Source of the DNA: Sulfuricaulis sp040901545
GTDB lineage: Bacteria; Pseudomonadota; Gammaproteobacteria; Acidiferrobacterales; Sulfurifustaceae
Assembly: GCF_040901545.1 (NCBI RefSeq)
Contig: NZ_JBBDYL010000043.1
Span: 1-64,000, forward strand
DNA: 64,000 nt
Direction: 5' to 3'
Shown here: positions 54,559 to 63,121 of the stretch, in pieces
How the letters are laid out: the number at the start of each line of letters is the position of its first letter
Numbering within the stretch: the first letter of the stretch is position 1
Position numbers and translations under genes: made by a program
The notes under the pieces: model-generated
The model's input: only the letters and a program-made list of their open reading frames with translations
What the model was told of the DNA's origin: nothing
Databases searched by the model: none

Positions 54559-54636
54559 TTAAGGAACAACAGTCTGCACTTCATACCGCACCGGACTGAC
54601 GTAGTCGAGAGTCTCGTGATTAAGGGCGTGAATAAG
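54559..54636 (-). pseudogene. C-terminal fragment of an IS3-family transposase
   Basis: On the minus strand the frame reads IHALNHETLDYVSPVRYE, then VQTVVP and stop. The L-N-x-x-T-L-x-Y-x-S-P-x-x-Y/F-E pattern is the usual end of the IS3-type DDE transposase (OrfB). Only the last 25 codons are left. Confidence 0.55.
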
Positions 54637-54649
54637 TGAATTGAATAAG

Positions 54650-54666
54650 GGGACGCTACCCTTTAT
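54650..54666 (+). repeat. Left inverted repeat of the RAYT unit
   Basis: GGGACGCTACCCTTTAT, exact reverse complement of 55389-55405. It is 30 bp before the transposase start. Confidence 0.85.
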
Positions 54667-54696
54667 CTCAGGTGTTCGCCGTGGTAGATTCTATTC

Positions 54697-55377
54697 ATGC
54701 CCCGGCTGGCCCGCACCGTCTTCGCTCGCGTCCCCCATCACGTGACGCAGCGCGGCAACCGACGCGAAAAGGTGTTCTTCACCGACGCGGACCGTACGGC
54801 TTATCTGGACTGGTTAAAAGAGTATTGCCAGCAACACCGTGTTGACGTGTTGGCCTACTGCCTCATGACCAATCACATTCACTTGGTCGTCGTGCCCGAG
54901 ACGGATCACGGCCTCGAGCGCGTACTCAAGCCTTTGCACATGCGCTATGCCCAGCGCATCAACCAGGCGCGGGGATGGAAAGGGCACCTGTGGCAAGGAC
55001 GGTTTTTCTCCTCGCCCTTGGACGAACCCTATCTGTGGGCGGCGGTGCGGTACGTGGAGCGCAATCCCGTCCGCGCCAAGATGGTGCGAAAAGCCGAAAA
55101 TTATCGCTGGTCCAGCGCCGGTGGGCACTGTGGACTGCGACCAGACACGGTGCTGACCCAGAAATCGTTCTGGCGCAAGCAGTTCGGCAGCATCGGCCGC
55201 TGGTCCGCTAGGCTGGCCGAGGGCGATGCGCCGGAAGCCATGCAGGTGTTGAGGCGTAACGCCGACAAGGGATTGCCCTGCGGTTCGGAGAAGTTCATCC
55301 AGCAACTGGAGAAACGAGCGGGACGCCTGTTACAGTACCGGCCACGAGGACGACCGAAGATGGCTGATGACGAATAA
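54697..55377 (+). CDS. REP-associated tyrosine transposase (RAYT, Y1 HUH family)
   Basis: A 226-residue single-strand DNA transposase. Start MPRLARTVFARVPHHVTQRGNRREKVFF is typical of RAYTs. The HUH metal motif is in LMTNHIHLVVVP, and the catalytic Tyr in AAVRYVERNPVRA. Complete and open throughout. It sits inside an exact 17-bp inverted repeat. RAYTs are domesticated relatives of IS200/IS605 transposases that act on REP hairpins, and most do not move themselves. No REP family could be surveyed from this window. Confidence 0.88.
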   Translation: MPRLARTVFARVPHHVTQRGNRREKVFFTDADRTAYLDWLKEYCQQHRVDVLAYCLMTNHIHLVVVPETDHGLERVLKPLHMRYAQRINQARGWKGHLWQGRFFSSPLDEPYLWAAVRYVERNPVRAKMVRKAENYRWSSAGGHCGLRPDTVLTQKSFWRKQFGSIGRWSARLAEGDAPEAMQVLRRNADKGLPCGSEKFIQQLEKRAGRLLQYRPRGRPKMADDE

Positions 55378-55388
55378 AGAGTGGACGA

Positions 55389-55405
55389 ATAAAGGGTAGC
55401 GTCCC
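55389..55405 (+). repeat. Right inverted repeat of the RAYT unit
   Basis: ATAAAGGGTAGCGTCCC, 11 bp after the transposase stop, exact complement of the left repeat. The two ends define a unit of 756 bp (54650-55405). Confidence 0.85.
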
Positions 55406-55431
55406 ATTTCCCGCACATTTCCCGCCAGGTT

Positions 55432-55644
55432 TACGAGGCCGATCCGCTGCAGTGCCCCAAGTGCAAGGGCCCGATGCGGGTGATTGCGCTGATCGAAGAT
55501 CCGGGCGTGATCCGGCGCATCCTCGAGCACTTGGGATTGTGGACGCCGCTCGCCACCGAGCGCAGTCCGCCACCCGCTGCCGCGAGTTGGCCCCAACATG
55601 CCAACTTGCCGCTCACCTATCACCCGGTTCCCGACATCGCCTAA
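55432..55644 (+). pseudogene. IS91-like transposase C-terminal fragment, copy A
   Basis: The frame reads YEADPLQCPKCKGPMRVIAL and IEDPGVIRRILEHLGLW, the zinc-ribbon and final helix found at the end of IS91-type rolling-circle transposases, to a stop at 55644. Everything before is missing; the fragment starts 26 bp after the RAYT inverted repeat. Bases 55432-55592 appear identical to 62909-63069. Confidence 0.7.
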
Positions 55645-55939
55645 CCCCTTGCGATAGCCAAGGGGCGGGAAAGGGCTTGCTGTGATCTCGCCGTTGGAAT
55701 AGATTGCTCGGTAATCGACCGCTGATCCCGCTCACGACCCGCCCGGATCGCGGTCGTCTGCCGGGGAGGGGCAGCCCGCATGAACTTAACACCGATTATG
55801 CGCACTGTGCGTGCGCTTTCGCACTGGCTCCCGGCGCGCGGGCGCGGCGCAGCGAAATCGGCGCCGGATTGATCGGATTGATTTTCCTATCCGTTTTTCC
55901 TATCCGTTTTTTCCTATCCGTGTTCTCAAGAGAGTCAGC
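55645..55939 (+). mobile_element. IS91-like element end A and leader of the toxin operon
   Basis: Similar to the stretch after copy B (63122-63370): shared blocks include AGCCAAGG-GCGGGAAAG, GCATGAACTTAA/GCATGAACATAA, TTATGCGCA-TGTGCG and CGCGCGGGCGCGGCGC, ending GGATTGATTTTCCTATC. This is probably the 3' (replication-origin) end of the element. At 55882-55920 the last block is tripled with 4, 5 and 6 T before CCTATCCG. The toxin gene starts 20 bp later. Confidence 0.5.
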
Positions 55940-58201
55940 ATGACACCATCGCGATTCCGCCTTCTCCTGGGCGTGTACTCGGTCGTTTTTGTAATCTCGA
56001 TCATTCTAGCCGCGATCGGCCTCCAGAAATCCCTCGTTCTATATGTGCTCGGATTCGCGCTGCTTTTCGCGTCCATCGTCGGCTTCACCGCCACACTCGC
56101 CACGCGCTACGCACTCCGAAAGTTCGGCCGCTGGCCGAGACCGAACGCTACCGATCTGCCGAACATCGCGCCGATTGAGCCAACACGACCGCCGCACATC
56201 GCGCCGATTGAGCCGAGCGCGCCGCCGCCGGTAATCGAGAGACAGCCTGATCGCATCGAGGTGGAACCAGTCTTCGCCACCTCGGTGACGGAGATCGAGC
56301 CAGCTGATGGCGCCGTCGTTCATGGCACGGACACCTGGGTCAGGTGGCGCACGTCGGGACACGGTGCCGCGCGCGTCATGTGGCGCGAGAGCGGGCGGGA
56401 AGAATTCAGGAATGTTCCAGCCAGTGGTGATGATCCTGTCGTAGCCCCCATCGGTCCGCTCAAGATTGGCCGGCGGTACGAGTACATGGTCGAAGAGGCG
56501 ATCGCGGACGTCGTGTCCCGCAGCGGCCTTCGCACCTTCGAGGTACAGCCTGGTCTCATGTTCGATCCCCCGAGCTTCGAGACTATCGTCGCGCGCGACT
56601 ACGACCAGCGGGTTTCGCTCATGCTCAAGAATCGCTCAGCCACAGCGATCAGTGTTGGAGCGAGGGCGCTTCAGTTCTGGGAAGATCTCCCCGCCGACAT
56701 CGTTGGACCCGGTTCCATCGACGATCCCGCGCAGCTGCAACCCGGCGGAACACTGAAACTGGAGCTGGCAGTTACCGCACCAGACGCGACGCGCGAGACG
56801 TACGACATTCCCGTCGAGGCTTCAGGAACATTCGCGACGGTGCGGGTAAGGGTGCCGCGCCCGCCGTTGAAATTGTCTTTGCGCGTCGTCAGTGAAGATC
56901 CGCGCACGCTGGCCAAGACTATCGAGATTCGAAACGATGGTGAGACTATCGGTGATCTCGCCATTCGCGTCGTCGAGCCCGATGACGCCGATCTGCGACT
57001 ACAGCCCACCGTCAACCACGCGTACCTGAAGCGGGGCGAGAGCATCCAGCTGGTTGCGACACCGGTGCTGTACCTGGAATTCAGATCCCTGAAGGCGGAG
57101 ATAGAATGCGCGTCTGCCGGGCAACACATGCTGTTTGCGCTGGATTTCCGTGCGCCTCCGGGAATGCGCCTGCTTGGTGTTCGCACGGGCTCGGCACACA
57201 CGTCATCCACCGCTGATTGGTACTGCACCAACAGGCCGAACATCCTCCTCGACATTCTCGGCCTGAGTGCGCTGGGGCCGGCGGTAGACTTGGCCACTTA
57301 CGCCTGGGACGAAATTACCAAAATGCGTGAGGACGCGTTAATGCAATGGGCGGAAGAGCTCTGGTGGGTTCACCTGGGGCTGGACCTCGCCGGCCTTTTT
57401 CCCGTTCTCGGCGCAGCACCAGATTCACTGAATGCGGGCCTCTATGTCATCGAAGGAGACATGGACAACGCCAAGTGGGCGACCGCTGCGATTCTTCCGG
57501 TTCTTGGCGCCGGCGCCACGGTCACGAAGCTCGGAGTGAGGGCGAGCCGTAAGATCGCGAAAGAGCTCGGCAAGGACGCCCTTGCAAAGGGGATCAAGGA
57601 AGCGGTCGAGCGCAGTGGCAGACCAACGCCGAAGCCTCCGCACCTGAAACAACCGACCGAGTACCCTGCCGGGTGGCAGAAAGAAGTTGCTGCCCTGAAA
57701 ACGAAATTCCCGAAGCTGAACGACGCTGACCTCCTACCCAAGCGCCGGGGGGTGAGCAGAGGGAGTGCGTATGAAGGAGCGGGGACCGGTCATGGCTTCT
57801 CCTTCCGAGGGAAACTTCGCGACGGCACCGGGATCGAGCTGGACGACATCACACCGGGGGGCGTCGTCGTCGATGCGAAGTCGCGGAGCTACCTCGATAA
57901 ACCCGCCGACAGCGAGCCGGGATCGCTGTTGGATCCGTATCCGAGCGATCCGAGTGATCTTGCCTCCGGCCCGTTGAACACAGTGCTCGAAGACGTAAAT
58001 CCGGAAAAACTCCTTCAGAGGAAGGAGCAGTTCCAGAAGCAGCTCGAGTTCGTCAGGGAAAACGACTTGAACGGACTGGAATGGGTTGTGGACAATCCCC
58101 GTTCCAAACAAATCCTTGAGGACTTCCTCGACGAGCTTAGAACGCACCCCGTCTACGACGGGTTTGACTGGTCGAACGTGAGAATCGTGGAGGGATATTG
58201 A
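55940..58201 (+). CDS. Membrane-anchored polymorphic-toxin-like protein with possible nuclease tail
   Basis: A 753-residue protein. Two transmembrane helices lie at about residues 7-28 and 31-53. A proline-rich linker has two IAPIEP repeats (about 74-95). Several beta-rich Ig-like segments run from about 110 to 400. A helical, Gly/Ala-rich pre-toxin segment follows (LGLDLAGLFPVLGAAPDSLN, then GDMDNAKWATAAILPVLGAG), as in polymorphic toxins. The last roughly 145 residues include GIELDDITPGGVVVDAKSRS, a D-x(n)-D-A-K pattern fitting a PD-(D/E)XK (restriction-endonuclease-like, Tox-REase type) domain, with K near residue 647. ATG 55940 is preferred to an earlier in-frame ATG. Base and codon use differ from the host. 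The toxin role is inferred from architecture. Confidence 0.6.
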   Translation: MTPSRFRLLLGVYSVVFVISIILAAIGLQKSLVLYVLGFALLFASIVGFTATLATRYALRKFGRWPRPNATDLPNIAPIEPTRPPHIAPIEPSAPPPVIERQPDRIEVEPVFATSVTEIEPADGAVVHGTDTWVRWRTSGHGAARVMWRESGREEFRNVPASGDDPVVAPIGPLKIGRRYEYMVEEAIADVVSRSGLRTFEVQPGLMFDPPSFETIVARDYDQRVSLMLKNRSATAISVGARALQFWEDLPADIVGPGSIDDPAQLQPGGTLKLELAVTAPDATRETYDIPVEASGTFATVRVRVPRPPLKLSLRVVSEDPRTLAKTIEIRNDGETIGDLAIRVVEPDDADLRLQPTVNHAYLKRGESIQLVATPVLYLEFRSLKAEIECASAGQHMLFALDFRAPPGMRLLGVRTGSAHTSSTADWYCTNRPNILLDILGLSALGPAVDLATYAWDEITKMREDALMQWAEELWWVHLGLDLAGLFPVLGAAPDSLNAGLYVIEGDMDNAKWATAAILPVLGAGATVTKLGVRASRKIAKELGKDALAKGIKEAVERSGRPTPKPPHLKQPTEYPAGWQKEVAALKTKFPKLNDADLLPKRRGVSRGSAYEGAGTGHGFSFRGKLRDGTGIELDDITPGGVVVDAKSRSYLDKPADSEPGSLLDPYPSDPSDLASGPLNTVLEDVNPEKLLQRKEQFQKQLEFVRENDLNGLEWVVDNPRSKQILEDFLDELRTHPVYDGFDWSNVRIVEGY

Positions 58202-60666
58202 ACATTCGAACCGGCTTACTCGAGGCGCTGCAACGTCGAGCCGGCTTCACGAGAGCGCACAACGGAGCGTTTGCCGCGTGCGTCGAGGGTGACGCCGCCG
58301 ATTCGAGCGCGACACCGGCGAGCTGGCACGCCGGCGACAGAGTGTGCTTTGCCTGGCACGGCGTAGAGGATGAGATCGTCTACGCTGCCTTCGATCGCCG
58401 AGGCGCTCCAATCGTGGAGCCGATGATGCTTGGTTCCGGTCGCTGGCCACGCCTTACCGCCGAGGCCGGGAGGACAGCGGTCGCGTGGAGTCGCTCCGGC
58501 GAGTTCGTCGTGCGGGTGCACGATCACTACTCGTGGAGCGATGAGATCGCGCTCCCTGGGCGTGAAGCGGCGATCGCGTTCGGTCCGGGTACTCCGTTGC
58601 ATGCGGCGACCACGGAGGGCCTCTGGAAGCTCAACGACACGGGCTTCGAGCGTCTACGGCGGGAACCCTATTTCCAGCCTGCTCTCATCCTCGACGGTGG
58701 TGGCCGCGCGACGATCGCATCGGAGCGCAATGGCCAGGTCCTGGTCGATGGAACCGCTATCGACCGGGGTGCGCGACCGTCGCTCGCCCGCACAGCGGAC
58801 GGTGCAACGCATCTGGCGTACGTGTCGAACGGAGTTGTACAGCTTCGCCATTCGAGCGGCACTCGTTGGTCCGAGGCCGAAACCATGCAGGCACGCGACC
58901 CGTCGTGGCCAACGCTCGCGACCAGCGGCAACGACTTGCGGATCACGTTCATCGGCCGCAGCGATCATGGTCCCGACGCCCTCTGGCTTCTGCGCCTGCC
59001 CGACACGGTACCCATTCTGATCCCGTCGCTCGCCGGCAATGTCACCGATACCTGGCTGACGCTGAATTTCGGACTGACTAGCGCTCGATCGTATTACCGT
59101 CCGCACGATGTCCTGGTGACGCTCAATGACGAATGGATAAAGGTCTTCCCCAGAACAGTTCCGCAAGGGCGGTATCTGTTCCGGATCCATCCGAGCCGCG
59201 TGCAAACCTCGAGCGGGCCACCCGCCGTGAATCGCCTCGGTATCCGCAGCTGGCACTCCAACGGCGGGAGCTACAGGACGACCAGCGAGTTCCGTCTCTC
59301 CGTGCGCACCCAGTGGAGCGAGCACTTCGCCTTCGCGTCTTCCGCGGAAGAGGTTCTCGAGAGCATGGAGAAGAAAGTCGTAAATCACGACCAGCACGAT
59401 CTGGCCGTGTTAGCGAACGATCTAGACCTGCCGGTCGCGGCGCCGGAACCAGGCGTGGTCGAGTTCGACATCACGATTGCGAATCTCGGGGAGGGCACAT
59501 CCCGGCCCGCGCACCTGGAGATGCGCGACGGCGAGAAAGTTCTCGCTGAGCGCGAGATTCCCGCCCTGGCGCCGGATGCCAGCAAGACCGTCAAGATGCC
59601 GCTCGACTATGATGGAAAGATCGAGACAGTTGTCTTTGGTCTTCGGCAATCGAAGCCGGACTTCGATCCTACCAACGACATCATGGTCGTGAATCTCTGG
59701 GCTCCTCGCGCGTCTCCCACACTACCCGAGCGCTCGGCGGCTCCCGACGAGGCGGCGCCAATTGCCACGGGCCTTGAACCAGCAACTGATTTCACCCTCC
59801 CGTCGGCCACGGACAACGCTTTAATCCGGCTCGCCGACTACGCGGGCAAGGTCGTGTTGATCAACTGGTGGCGCACGAGCTGCGGCTTCTCTGCGGCCGA
59901 AAGCCCACGTCTCGTCAGTCTGTACGAGCGCTACCGCGAGCGAGGGCTCGTCATACTCGGCGTCTCCGACGACACTCGAGAGTCTGTCGCGGCCATCCCC
60001 GAGTATCTGCGACGTCACGGTATCACCTGGCCGATCGGCTTGAATGATCAGGCCGAGTTTAAACGGGAGATCCTGCGGGAAACGCCGGGAGACACTCCCG
60101 GCAACTATCTTGTCACGCGCCACGGCCGGTTCGTGTACCTCGGTCTCGACCGCGACGACGCTTCATGGCGCCGCGTGGAGCAGGCCGTCACTCAGGCGCT
60201 CGCTGAATCCGCGCCCCGGGCAGCCGCCATCGAGTCACGGCAGCTTCCCGCCTCTCCCGGCTTCGCGCTGCTCGATCTTCAGGGGAGGACGGTCACGCCG
60301 GCGAGCTTCGAGGGTCGGCCGCTCATCGTGAACTTCTTCACCGCGGAAACCGCCGCCTGGGCAGGAAGAGTGCTGAACTCGATCGCGCAAACCCATCGCA
60401 CCCCCGGTCTTGAGGTCGTCGGGATCAATCTGTTCGACAGCGATGCGGATGTGCAGCGAGCTATCGCCAGACACGGGACGACGTATCCTGTGCTGCGAGG
60501 CACCGAATCCGTTCAGACTGAGTGGATTGGGAGTCCCAAATCGTGGGCGACTTTCTTCGTGACTCGCGATCGCAGGATCTTCAAGGCCATCCTCGAATCG
60601 ATAGAGGGCGGCTTGGAGGAGCACGTGTTTCCGAGATACGCCCAACACCTTCTGAACCATTCGTAG
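58198..60666 (+). CDS. Beta-propeller protein with two C-terminal thioredoxin-fold domains, degenerate active sites
   Basis: An 822-residue protein coupled to the toxin gene: TTG 58198 overlaps its stop (TTGA) and follows a GGAGGG ribosome site. Residues 1-330 look like a beta-propeller with repeated blades (LASDGG/AWSRSG, TADGATHLAYVSNGVV). Residues 330-520 are beta-rich (CARDB-like: VVEFDITIANLGEGTSRPA). A TlpA/AhpC-like domain at about 525-665 has NWWRTSCGFSAAESPRL, so the CXXC is reduced to C-G-F-S. A second such domain at about 680-822 has NFFTAETAAWAG with no cysteine. No signal peptide is evident. Function unknown; it could be a chaperone, adaptor or immunity-type partner. Confidence 0.55.
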   Translation: MNIRTGLLEALQRRAGFTRAHNGAFAACVEGDAADSSATPASWHAGDRVCFAWHGVEDEIVYAAFDRRGAPIVEPMMLGSGRWPRLTAEAGRTAVAWSRSGEFVVRVHDHYSWSDEIALPGREAAIAFGPGTPLHAATTEGLWKLNDTGFERLRREPYFQPALILDGGGRATIASERNGQVLVDGTAIDRGARPSLARTADGATHLAYVSNGVVQLRHSSGTRWSEAETMQARDPSWPTLATSGNDLRITFIGRSDHGPDALWLLRLPDTVPILIPSLAGNVTDTWLTLNFGLTSARSYYRPHDVLVTLNDEWIKVFPRTVPQGRYLFRIHPSRVQTSSGPPAVNRLGIRSWHSNGGSYRTTSEFRLSVRTQWSEHFAFASSAEEVLESMEKKVVNHDQHDLAVLANDLDLPVAAPEPGVVEFDITIANLGEGTSRPAHLEMRDGEKVLAEREIPALAPDASKTVKMPLDYDGKIETVVFGLRQSKPDFDPTNDIMVVNLWAPRASPTLPERSAAPDEAAPIATGLEPATDFTLPSATDNALIRLADYAGKVVLINWWRTSCGFSAAESPRLVSLYERYRERGLVILGVSDDTRESVAAIPEYLRRHGITWPIGLNDQAEFKREILRETPGDTPGNYLVTRHGRFVYLGLDRDDASWRRVEQAVTQALAESAPRAAAIESRQLPASPGFALLDLQGRTVTPASFEGRPLIVNFFTAETAAWAGRVLNSIAQTHRTPGLEVVGINLFDSDADVQRAIARHGTTYPVLRGTESVQTEWIGSPKSWATFFVTRDRRIFKAILESIEGGLEEHVFPRYAQHLLNHS

Positions 60667-60705
60667 GTCCGGATAGAACCCGTTCAGCAACCGAGGCGAT
60701 TGGAC

Positions 60706-61260
60706 ATGAAAATCCTCAAACTGCTTGTGGCCGTCGTTATCGCGATCGGGCTGATAGCGGTGATTGCTTATCTCATCGACCCGCAAGGCGACACCACGCG
60801 CAAACCCCCGCCGGGTGTGAGCGGAGGTGGTATGCGGAATCAGCCACCGGCCGACCGCGCGGCCATCGCGGCGACGCGCGAGCAACTCGGCGCTTACTTC
60901 AACTCGTGCGGCAACCAGTACGTGACACACTATCCAGTGTTCGAGCCCATCGGCGGAGGCGGGCCGTCGGGCGGGCCGGTAGTGGGCCGCGCGGTCAATC
61001 ACTCGGAGCGGTATCTGGACGTCACATTCGAATCTCACCCGCGCCCCCTCACCGACATAGACAGGCTCAACAAGATCGACTGGACGGGCACGGTCGTCAT
61101 GAAGGCGCGTGCCTGGGGGCGCGGCCCGCAGAATGTCGAATGGTCAGCGGCGCCGGAGAGAATAATCGGAGTCGAGAAAAAGCCAGCAGGGTGGGTGCTC
61201 GAATCACCGTGGATTGACAGCGTGAGGGCGCAACGCTCCAGGAAAGAGCCCTGCCCCTAG
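60706..61260 (+). CDS. Small membrane-anchored protein of unknown function
   Basis: A 184-residue protein with one N-terminal helix (MKILKLLVAVVIAIGLIAVIAYLI), a Pro/Gly linker and an extracytoplasmic domain (FNSCGNQYVTHYPVF, RPLTDIDRLNKIDWTGTVVMKARAWG). ATG 60706 follows a GAGG site; a TTG two codons earlier is possible. 39 bp after the propeller gene, same strand and base composition, so third gene of the operon. It could be the immunity protein by position, but I see no family match. Confidence 0.5.
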   Translation: MKILKLLVAVVIAIGLIAVIAYLIDPQGDTTRKPPPGVSGGGMRNQPPADRAAIAATREQLGAYFNSCGNQYVTHYPVFEPIGGGGPSGGPVVGRAVNHSERYLDVTFESHPRPLTDIDRLNKIDWTGTVVMKARAWGRGPQNVEWSAAPERIIGVEKKPAGWVLESPWIDSVRAQRSRKEPCP

Positions 61261-61408
61261 CCCCCCCTAGTTACTTTCCGGTGAAAAATTCGGTTTCGTA
61301 AGTGTCACGCATGCATTCAGGTTCCAGCGGCCGGCCGGCGCTCCCTCGCCGCGGCGTCTTTGTGGTCCACCGCGTCGAGGAGAAGCCCTACGACGCGTGC
61401 CGCCACGA
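61261..61408. other. Junction between toxin operon and ISNCY-like fragment
   Basis: Starts with a C-rich tract right after the stop (CCCCTAGCCCCCCCTAG). An end of the IS may lie here; no inverted repeat partner was found. Confidence 0.25.
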
Positions 61409-62356
61409 CTACGGTGGCGCCGCGGTGCCGATGGTCAGCAGATTCCCGGCGATCACCCCGAGGCCGACCCAGCGCTCCATGCCGTCGTGTCCATGGTAGA
61501 GGCACCGCTGCAAGCCATGTCGGCGCTTCAACACGCTGATCCGGCCTTCACAGCCGACGCGCCACCGCTGCCCGCGCCGAAACCAGCGTTGCCGTTCGTG
61601 GGCGCGCCGCGCCGGCGACTTGGGACCGGGCCGGGGCAAGATGACGCGCCGCACGCCGCGGTCGAGCGCTGCCTGCTCGTTGGCCGTCGAGGCGAACCCG
61701 CGGTCGGCCGCGGCCAGATCCGGCGCCCGCCCAAAGGTCTGCACGTGGGCCGCGAGGGCAGGCGTCCACAGCGTCGAATCGGCGGGGCGTTCGGCGTGCA
61801 CGGTGTACGCGGTGACGATTTGGTGTTCGGCCTCTTGAATCGTGACCAGTTTCCCGAATTCCGTTGGCTTGACGATCTTGCCTTTGCGAATCCCCTCGGT
61901 GTGCGGCTCGAACAGACTCATGACCTTGTCCGGCACGTGCGTGTCGCCGCCGAGCACGCGCGCCCGCGTCTGGGCCATGACGCGCCGCAGCAAGGGGCGG
62001 ACCGTCTGGACCTGCGCCTGCAGGCGCCGGAGTCGCCGCCGTGTCTGGTCATCGACCGTGCGCAGCCGTTGCCCCACGCGGCGGGTCATCCGGTCGGCGT
62101 CGCGGAGCACGGCACGCGTCGTCGCCAGCAAGCGCCGATAGCTGCGCACCAAGCCCTCACGGGTTTTAGGGCTCCGGGCGAAGGCCTTGATCTCAAAGGT
62201 CCGGCGCACGGCGCGGCGCAGCCGATTGCGCACGGCGCGGCGGCCCCGGCCGATCACCGTTTGGATCCGCTTCAGCGTGCGCGTGACCACGCGGATGCCG
62301 TCGACGAGCAAGGAGCTGTCCGTCGGATAATGAATGGGCGTCTCCACCTGTAGCAT
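61409..62356 (-). pseudogene. ISNCY-like DDE transposase, 5'-truncated
   Basis: 315 residues are open. Asp in IHYPTDSSLLVDGIRVVTR, Asp in AAADRGFASTANEQAA and Glu in GCEGRISVLKRRHGL form the DDE triad; FEPHTEGIRKGKIVKPTEFG and ERWVGLGVIAGNLLTIG are characteristic of this group. The N-terminal DNA-binding part is missing; upstream of the first ATG there is a run of nine C on the plus strand (62372-62380) after which no matching frame is found. Either truncated or frameshifted. Confidence 0.7.
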
Positions 62357-62615
62357 CGGGCTCGGGTCGGCCCCCCCCCGCGCCGGGCCGTCTGAGAATA
62401 GCGTTTATGTCGCTTAGACTCTAGACTCCTTAGACTCCACCTTGCTTCATGGTTCGGCTCCGGTCGCGGGCGCAGATTGACGGCTCAAGCAAGAACGGGG
62501 TCGGACCACGGCAACGCGTTGATTCAGTGAGATTAGAGACTGAAAAACGAGTCTCTTGAGTGCTTAGAAGCCACTTTTTGAGATCAAAAAGCGCCTTCTA
62601 AGGATTCAGAACAGC
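62357..62615. repeat. Hairpin-rich leader of a Y1-transposase remnant
   Basis: Contains TAGACTC three times (62414-62436) and two stem-loops. One is AGAGACT-8nt-AGTCTCT (62535-62556). The other is a two-tier perfect stem: CTTAGAAG, cca, CTTTTT, loop GAGATC, AAAAAG, cgc, CTTCTAAG (62563-62602). The second ends 13 bp before the first ATG of the transposase remnant, as the recognition hairpins of Y1 transposases do. Confidence 0.5.
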
Positions 62616-63121
62616 ATGCCACGCGCCAACCGCTACTTTCGGCCAACGCGCTCGCTTGCGGGGCCGCCGCACGCGACGACTGCTGGTCACACTCGGTCGC
62701 CGTCGAGAGCGCCTCCTTTGTTCAAGCGGTGAAACACGAGCTTGGCGAGAGAGTGAAGGGACGGGAGGTTGCTCCCGCTAGCGAAAGCTTTGCCTTGCAG
62801 GAATCCAGACGCCCTTATAGAGGCCTTTCTGAGCTTGAAAATGGGGCTCTAAGCTCGGAAAACACCCTTCGCGCAAGGGCTGCCTGGGCGCGGCTGATCC
62901 GCAAGGTCTACGAGGCCGATCCGCTGCAGTGCCCCAAGTGCAAGGGCCCGATGCGGGTGATTGCGCTGATCGAAGATCCGGGCGTGATCCGGCGCATCCT
63001 CGAGCACTTGGGATTGTGGACGCCGCTCGCCACCGAGCGCAGTCCGCCACCCGCTGCCGCGAGTTGGCCGCGGCATGTCAGCCTGCCGCTGACCTATCAC
63101 CCGGTTCCCGACATTGCATGA
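62616..63121 (+). pseudogene. Chimeric remnant: Y1 transposase ends fused to an IS91-like C-terminus (copy B)
   Basis: Starts MPRANRYFRP, the usual start of a group of Y1 (IS200-like) transposases, then loses homology. From about 62705 another frame gives ESASFVQAVKHELGERVKGR and FALQESRRPY ... LSSENTL, the C-terminal part of the same family, so most of the core with the HUH motif is deleted. At about 62880 it passes in frame into WARLIRKVYEADPLQCPKCK, the IS91-like C-terminus also seen at 55432, ending at TGA 63121. Not functional. Confidence 0.6.

Noticed and set aside
61397..62353. 318-codon plus-strand frame opposite the ISNCY-like transposase
   Set aside because: The minus strand carries the DDE motifs; this is its shadow.
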